The notes under the pieces were generated by a model that was not told where the DNA came from, searched no databases, and saw nothing but the letters and a program-made list of their open reading frames with translations. DNA of 64,000 nucleotides from Pilatotrama ljubarskyi (lineage: Eukaryota > Basidiomycota > Agaricomycetes > Polyporales > Polyporaceae): contig MU277703.1 of the NCBI GenBank assembly GCA_022385805.1, positions 239,783 to 303,782 of the forward strand, written 5' to 3'. A program made the translations under genes and the position numbers. Shown here piece by piece: positions 58,790-64,000 of the stretch; positions within the stretch are counted from its first letter, which is position 1; the number at the start of each line of letters is the position of its first letter.

Positions 58790-59470
58790 TGCGGCAAGGG
58801 GATCTAAGCGAACAGAGTCCTTCGCAGGTGTTCGCAAGCTCTTCGCGGATGTTCGCAACCGTTCGCGGGTCTTCACGGGTACTCGGCACGCTCTTCGCAG
58901 TCTTGTCGGGCTCAACGCAGACGCGGAGGGACTCGGGGATTCTTCGCAGCTACGCAGTGTTCAATAGCAACTCAGTGTAAGACGCGAACAGTGAAGAGGA
59001 AGGCAAAATGCTCAATAAGAAACTCGACGCGGCGAAGTAGTAAACGCAAGGGGGACGCGAACGCGGACGCAGTTAGGGCTCAGTGAGATCTCTGCTCTCG
59101 AGAGGGGGGATGGAATCTGGGTTGCTGCGCTGCGAAGCGCGAGTATTTTACATCGGTGCCAAAATGGCGTGCTACGCATGTGACCCCGGACCGGACCTTC
59201 GCGCTGTCGAGCCGGCTGCGAACGCACGGACCTAGCGCCGGGGGCATCTTCAGGGCAGGCTGGTGCGAAGGACTTCGCTCCCCAAACGCCTGGTCATCCA
59301 CCGGGTTCTGCGCAATGGCTGCACGCTGGGTTTCTCACGGGACTTTGCGATCCGTTGCAGAGGCTGCGAAGCTGCGAAGGCCGGCAAAGCTGCGAGGGCC
59401 TGCGAAGCTGCGAAGAACTGCGAAGACCAGCGAAGATCGGCGAAGATGCGCGAAGGGAGCGACTTCGGTG
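58790..59470. repeat. Degenerate GCGAA/TTCGC repeat region
   Basis: TTCGC occurs about every 10-15 bases at 58800-58945 (for example TTCGCAGGTGTTCGCAAGC). The complement, GCGAAG, occurs about ten times between 59355 and 59460 with spacing of 9-12 bases (GGCTGCGAAGCTGCGAAGG). The chance rate of one such five-base word on either strand is about one in 500 bases. The array lies in front of the first of four related genes that are rich in the same word. Confidence 0.7.
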
Positions 59471-59566
59471 CTCCGCGGCCTCATGCACGGCGTGGGGTCA
59501 CATCATCTCCCCCCCACTGAAATCTCGACCGTCCTCGGTCGATATCGATCGGACCGTGGCTGCTGG

Positions 59567-59572
59567 TATAAA
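59567..59572 (+). promoter_or_regulatory. TATA box of small helical-protein gene A
   Basis: TATAAA, 42 bases upstream of the ATG at 59609. Comparable boxes precede the three following genes: CATAAAAG at 60274 (60 bases), TTATAATG at 61222 (63 bases) and TATAAA at 62106 (130 bases). Confidence 0.6.
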
Positions 59573-59608
59573 GCGTGGCCTGGACGAGTCGGTTTTCCTC
59601 GAACCCCG

Positions 59609-60191
59609 ATGAGCACTATCGCCGACCTGAGTTCTGCCGCGCTCGCTCTGTGCGAAGAACACCGCGATCTCCTTCGCGCTGAAATCGAGAAAGCCGTCAT
59701 CCGACTGGAGGAGATGGGGGAAGCGGGCTCCTTCGGCGATGGGGACTGGAGAGAGGCGCTAGAGGTGGCTATTCGCCGACTGGTGCGTTCGCCATTGATC
59801 TGTATTTCTTCGCCCCGCTCAAGGTGACCAGGGGGACGCCCTCGCTGCGAACCCCTTCCGCGAGTCCGTTACCGCGTACCTGGCCCGTATTGAAGCCACT
59901 GTCCGCACCACGAGCTCGGATAGCAACCTGGAGGCTTGGTTCCCAGAGCGGTATGCGTCTGCGAAGCGGGTGGCTGTCCGAGCCGCCTTCCGCGAAGCCC
60001 TCCTTCGCATCGACACTGCCATTCTTCGCACGTGGATCGTTCGCAACGCCATGACTCGTACCGGTCCCGCGCAGATTCAAGCGTCCATCCTCGCACGCAT
60101 GGAAGACTTGCTACGTGAGCTGCGCGAAGTGCGGGGGGAGATCGCGGAGGAATTGGATCTCCTCGGGGAGGCCAGTTCCAGGGAGGCCTGA
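59609..60191 (+). CDS. Small helical protein family, gene A
   Basis: Exons 59609-59782 and 59832-60191 give 177 aa with a 49-nt intron in phase 0. I start at the ATG after the TATA box, although the frame is open further upstream through the GCGAAG array. Exon 1 is 58 codons: MSTIADLSSAALALCEEHRD onward, ending DGDWREALEVAIRRL. Exon 2 is helical with LARIEATVRT, an Ala/Arg-rich middle, and a C-terminal coiled coil (LARMEDLLRELREVRGEI). No known domain. It parallels the next two genes in exon layout and in the Asp-Trp near the end of exon 1. Function unknown. Confidence 0.6.
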
Positions 60192-60333
60192 CGCGGGGGA
60201 GGGGTAGGGCTCTTTCCCAAAGTAGTTCGCATCCGAGTAGCTACCGACAATCGATAGATTGGCTTCGCCCACGCATAAAAGGGGGCGGGCGAACGCGCTA
60301 CCCCCTTCTCCGTCTCCTTCGCTCGCCTTCGCA

Positions 60334-61049
60334 ATGGCGGACTCCACCGAACTCGAGCTTGCTGCGACCGCCCTTCGTCGCGAGGGCCTTCGCGTCCTGC
60401 ACCGCCAGCTCACCCACCAGCTCGCGTACCTTGAGCGCTCTCCCCCTCCGACCCTAACCGACTCGGATTGGGACGCCGTCGCGGATTGGCTGTCTTCCGT
60501 TACGGTAGGTGGCCGCCTCTGTGCCGCTTTGGGGTAGCTTCGCGACTGACTTCAGCCATCCAGAAGGACTACTTGTCGCTGACCGGCGACCTCGCTGGCT
60601 TCGACCCCCTTCGCGAACGGATCGAAGCCCTGTTGCGCGCGCGAAACAGCCAACCGCGCCTCCTTGCCCACTTCCGCCTTGCGTATGCGCTGGGGCTTCG
60701 CCAGGCCTCTGAGTCCGTCTTTCGCCTCGACGGGCTTCGCTTGGAACAGATGAGGGAGCGGGCTGATACCGCTGTCCGCGTCCTTCAGTCCACCCGATTT
60801 GCGCCCTCTGCCACCCTCCAAGCCGCCTGGTCCGTCCTTCGCGAGCTCGACCGCCTCCAACAGGTTCATCGCGCGGCCACCACCGAGTTGGATCGCCTGG
60901 AAGAACAGTGCGACGAGATCGCAGCCGGCTTCTCCGAGCCCTTCGCGCAGGTGGATCCTCTCGCGCCATTGTCCCTCGCACTCCCCATGGGGGGTACGTC
61001 CTCTGTTCCCGCCTTCCTAGCGCGCTCTGAGGGGTCTTCAGCGATGTAA
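60334..61049 (+). CDS. Small helical protein family, gene B
   Basis: Exon 1 60334-60504 (57 codons, phase 0), then an intron GTAGGT to CCATCCAG and exon 2 60564-61049, giving 218 aa; a donor at 60509 with acceptor at 60555 is an alternative. Exon 1 ends TLTDSDWDAVADWLSSVT, aligning with the Asp-Trp block of gene A. Exon 2 shows FDPLRERIEALLRARNSQPR, a central HFRLAYALGLRQA, and a coiled coil ending RAATTELDRLEEQCDEI. No signal peptide, zinc site or catalytic motif. Codons rich in GCG/CGA/TTC reflect the local CTTCGC word bias. Function unknown. Confidence 0.6.
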
Positions 61050-61284
61050 GGGTGGCGCTGCTGCGTCCGGTACACTCGTAGTAGTCCTGTTCCCTTTCTG
61101 CAATGACAATGGCTCGCGGTTTCCCTCTGCCTTCGCGTGCGCATCGTATTGTCCGCTGCCTCCGCGATCGCAGGCGTAGCTCGGCTCCTCGTCCTGCGTG
61201 TCTTCGGAGCGCTAGTGGGCTTTATAATGAGCGGGGAAAGAAGGGGAGGGCTTCGCTTCGCTCGCCCCCTCCTTCTTCGCAGTC

Positions 61285-61916
61285 ATGGCTTCGTTTCCCA
61301 CCGCCGCTCCTACGCCGGAGGATGTCTTCGCCCACGCCCACGATTCTCTTCGCGTTGATCTGCACGCGCGACTTCGCTCTTGCGAAGTGGCGGTGTTCGA
61401 AGGACGCACCGGTGACCCTTGGTGCGAAGAGGTCCTCGAGGTCCTCAATCTGATGGTAGGGCCAGTCCTGATCCTTCTTCGCGCGTGTCTCTCGCTGACC
61501 GCGGAGCCCAGGTCGCGCGCGTCCGCCTATCCGGACACGACTCCGAGGGCGCGCGCCTTTGCACTCGCATCGACATCCTGCTCTCCATCGGTGGTCGGCC
61601 TTCGCGCACCCTAGTTCGCTTCCGTCTGACCTACACAATGGCCGCACAGCAAACGGCCACGCGCGCGGCGCACATTCTTCGCCTCCACCTTTCGATTCTC
61701 GAGGCGCAAGTCGGGGCCGCGGTTCGCAGCTTTGTCTTAGCAGGGGGCGGGAACGCAAGGTCACTGAGCGCCGCCCTCGACCTTTTGGCGGTGCTTACCC
61801 CCCTCCGGCAGGCGGCCGATGAGAGTGCGATGGGGCTGGACAGGCTTGAGGAACGGCTCGAGCGCATTCGCCATAGTTCCGCCGTACTAGAGGACCCGTT
61901 GTTGATTCTTGGGTAG
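61285..61916 (+). CDS. Small helical protein family, gene C
   Basis: Exons 61285-61455 (57 codons, phase 0) and 61512-61916 give 191 aa with a 56-nt intron. Exon 1 ends TGDPWCEEVLEVLNLM, aligned with genes A and B. Exon 2 parallels gene B: LCTRIDILLSIGGRPSRTLV, RFRLTYTMAAQQ, a hydrophobic helical stretch, and LDRLEERLERIRHSS near the end, close to LDRLEEQCDEI of gene B. Genes B and C are therefore the clearest paralogues. No known domain; a short helical protein that may pair with its relatives through coiled coils (inference). Confidence 0.6.
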
Positions 61917-62235
61917 CCCGCCGCATAGCCACGTTCTTTTGTCCGCGAAGTCCCCTTCGCTTCACCGTCGATGTCAATAGAAGCGTCTGCCGCGAAGGTT
62001 TGCTTCGCGCTCCGCGTCCATCGCGGAGCGCCCACCGTGGGACGCTTGCTGTCGCTTGGCCGCGAACAATGGAACGCAGTGCTTCTCGGGCGCCCCGTCC
62101 TTCCTTATAAACCATCGCTCCTCGCTTGCCTGGCCTTTGCTCCCTTGTCCATCTCTCGCTCCTCCTTCGCTGCCCTCTTCGCGTCCCCGCTCTCCTTCGC
62201 TTCATCCTCCGCCGTCCGCGCCCCCTTCGCTCAGC

Positions 62236-64000
62236 ATGCCGCCCCGCACCGCGTCCTCCTCGTCGAAGAAGAGCGGCAAGGCTCGCGCGTCTAGCGCCGA
62301 GATGCGCGAAACCGCGATCGCGAACACCCTCGCCGTCATAGCGCAAGAGCCTTCGGGCGACACGGCCGCGTTCCTCGAGTACGCAGCGACTGCAGTACAG
62401 GCCCTGGTGAGTCATTCCCGTCCGGTCCTGCTACGTTCGCTAACACGACCGTCTTCGCACAACCTACAGGACACCCTGGAGTCACTGGGTGCCGACCGGC
62501 AGCTCGTCCGCGAACAGGAGGACCGCGCCGCCGAGTTCCTCGGCGACTATGTCGACTCCAGGGCCGACAAGGAAGAGTTTCGCCATCCCCGCCTCCTTCG
62601 CGGCCAAATGCGCAACACCGCGGCCGTCTACGCCAAAATCGCCCAGGCTCAGCGGGAGGAAGCTGCTGCGAAGCAAGTGGGGGCGGTTGCGAAAGCGGAA
62701 GGGGCGGCTGCGAAGCCGGAAAGCTCATCGTCCGCGGGGAAGCCTGCCCGACGGTCCGTCCGCTTGCACGTCCCCGAGCCCATTGTCGAGCTGGACGACG
62801 ACGGCGACGAGCCTGCCGCGAAGACTACCGCCGTCACTGGCAAGCGCAAGACTCGATCGTCCGCCGCGAAGGCGGACGCTTCGCCGGCGGAGGCCGCCTC
62901 CGCTCCGCGTGCGAAGAAGGCGAAGCCCGGCGAGCTCCCGGTCTTTTCGCCGCCCACTTATACAGGCAAGTCGACCCCACGCCTCCCACCTTCGGGTCAG
63001 CGGGTAAGCGTTTCTTCTTCTTCGCGCCACCTTCGCTGACTCGCTCCTCTGCTCTTCGCACAGTGCGATTACTGCGCGGCCTACACCGCGAAGGTGAAGT
63101 GCATCGTCCGCGCGGGCTTGGACAGTTGCGACCGGTGCGCCCTGCAGTTCCACAGCTGCAAGGGTACCAAGGCCTCCGGTGGGGACACGGAGCGGTACAC
63201 CGACTGGTACGACGCGAACGGGTTCGACCACGGTAAGTCTTCGCAGCTCTTTTCCCTTCGCATTCCTGACTTCGCTTTGTTCGCAGCCGACCGTCCTGAT
63301 GCTGCCGAGGTTCGCAGGGTCTTCCACGACCGTCAGCGGCCCGCGGCCGTCCCGCTCTGGGCGCGCGAGGGTGGACCGGGCGGCGCCGCGCCCTTGTCCT
63401 CTTCCTCGAGGGTACCGTCAACAGGTTCGTGGCCGTCCGCGCTTCGCAGCTCCAACCGCGCCGGGGGCTCTTCGTCCGCTTCGGCCTCTCGCAGGGTGGA
63501 GGTCATCGTTCCTCCGGCTCCGGCAAAGCCCCGTGCATCTTCGCCCCCCCCCCGTCGAGGGTCCTGACGACAACGACGTCGAGATGGTCGACAACTCCCC
63601 TCCTCGCACTCCCCCGCCGCGCTCGCCTTCGCCGCCATCGTCCGCCCCGTCCGTTCCGCGTCCGCGGCCTGCTCGTCCTTCGCGGCCTCCTCCGCCACCA
63701 GTTGACTCTCCCTCCAACCCCGTTGGTCGCAAGGCCAGCTCGTCCTCCGCTGCGGCCGCCTCCGGTTCGCAGGTAGCTCCTCGCCTCAACCTCGCGAACA
63801 TGAGCCTCGCCTCCCTCATCCACATCGCGCCGGTCAACCACGTTCGCTACCGGTCCATCTCTTCGCAGATGGACATCCTGGAGTCGCAGCGCTGGGTGAT
63901 CGAGCAGCAGCTCGAGCAGCTGCGCCGCATGCGGGATGAGTTGACGGAGGGGGATGCCCAGGTCCCTGCGGAGGACGACGAGGACGCGGAGGGCGAAGAG
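62236..64000 (+). CDS. Six-cysteine-cluster protein with coiled coil, gene D (runs off the window)
   Basis: Exons 62236-62406 (57 codons, phase 0, as in genes B and C), 62470-63003, 63064-63232 and 63287 onward. Exon 2 starts helical (DTLESLGADRQLVREQEDRA) and turns into an Ala/Lys/Pro-rich linker. Exon 3 carries C-x2-C-x8-C-x8-C-x2-C-x6-C: CDYCAAYTAKVKC, then SCDRCALQFHSC. That spacing resembles a Zn2Cys6-type binuclear cluster and suggests DNA binding. Exon 4 is interrupted: a run of ten C (63544-63553) puts the frame out by one. Beyond it a clean frame continues (DNDVEMVDNSPPRTPPP, later MDILESQRWVIEQQLEQLRR) to the window edge, ending in an acidic coiled-coil tail. Either an indel in the C run or an unseen small intron explains this. 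Confidence 0.6.

Larger units (their letters stand above)
56953..59608. other. Gene-poor region with possible gene fragments
   Basis: On the minus strand near 57440-57254 there is a coding-like tail: AIDYITALLADRA in one frame, then GILPLGHPAAQIDARHLDAQ, GVPLWEGEWNGG in another, one base apart. It looks like the frameshifted 3' end of an unknown gene. At 57739-57960 (+) an ATG frame reads IPEDLDRLAEQLANALQCRR, possibly a gene fragment. A (GA)n run lies near 57564-57576. I recognise no intact gene here. The right end (from about 58790) turns into the GCGAA-rich domain. Confidence 0.35.

Noticed and set aside
58800..59465. CRISPR-like interpretation of the regular GCGAAG spacing
   Set aside because: The repeat unit is only six bases with no conserved longer repeat or unique spacers, and the host is a eukaryote.
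59156..59608. Upstream in-frame extension of gene A through the GCGAAG array
   Set aside because: The translated array is repetitive (AKLRRPAKLRGPAKL) and a TATA box sits between it and the ATG at 59609, so it is more likely promoter sequence.

Overview
The window looks like nuclear DNA of a filamentous basidiomycete, most likely an Agaricomycete of the wood-decay type; that taxonomic depth is my inference. The evidence is GC-rich sequence, genes cut by many 45-65 nt GT-AG introns, and single-gene transcription units on both strands. A CYP51 of fungal type, a fungal V-ATPase subunit e, a trehalose-6-phosphate synthase and a Bsd2/Ndfip-type protein agree. I see no bacterial-type operon, rRNA, tRNA or CRISPR.

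Left part (1-28 kb): mostly single-copy housekeeping genes. In order they are the last exon of an unknown gene, a DUF427 protein (-), a large low-complexity nuclear protein (+), PP2C-like copy a (+), a PPR-like mitochondrial protein (-), ribosomal P0 (+), the small-RNA methyltransferase HEN1 (+), V-ATPase subunit e (-), CYP51/ERG11 (-), a zinc alcohol dehydrogenase (+), a mitochondrial RNB exoribonuclease (-), a nucleolar zinc-finger protein (+), an STK16/Env7-type kinase (-) and a NIPA/Rsm1-type C3HC zinc-finger protein (+).

Middle part (28-54.5 kb): a plastic region built around a PP2C-like phosphatase family. With copy a there are five apparently intact genes with identical intron phases, and at least three decaying copies. 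Two paralogous Ser/Pro/Gly-rich protein genes each sit convergent to a PP2C copy, as an inverted duplicate pair. A direct duplication of about 1.35 kb copied the last exon of the BSD2-like gene. BSD2 and TPS1 are the intact single-copy genes here.

Right part (54.6-64 kb): a 439-bp non-autonomous DNA transposon with perfect target duplications lies directly upstream of the RFC small-subunit gene, whose promoter carries two MCB-type boxes. A gene-poor stretch follows. The last 5 kb holds four consecutive same-strand genes for small helical proteins that share first-exon length and phase, each with a TATA box, in DNA saturated with the word CTTCGC/GCGAAG. The last of them has a six-cysteine cluster and runs off the window.
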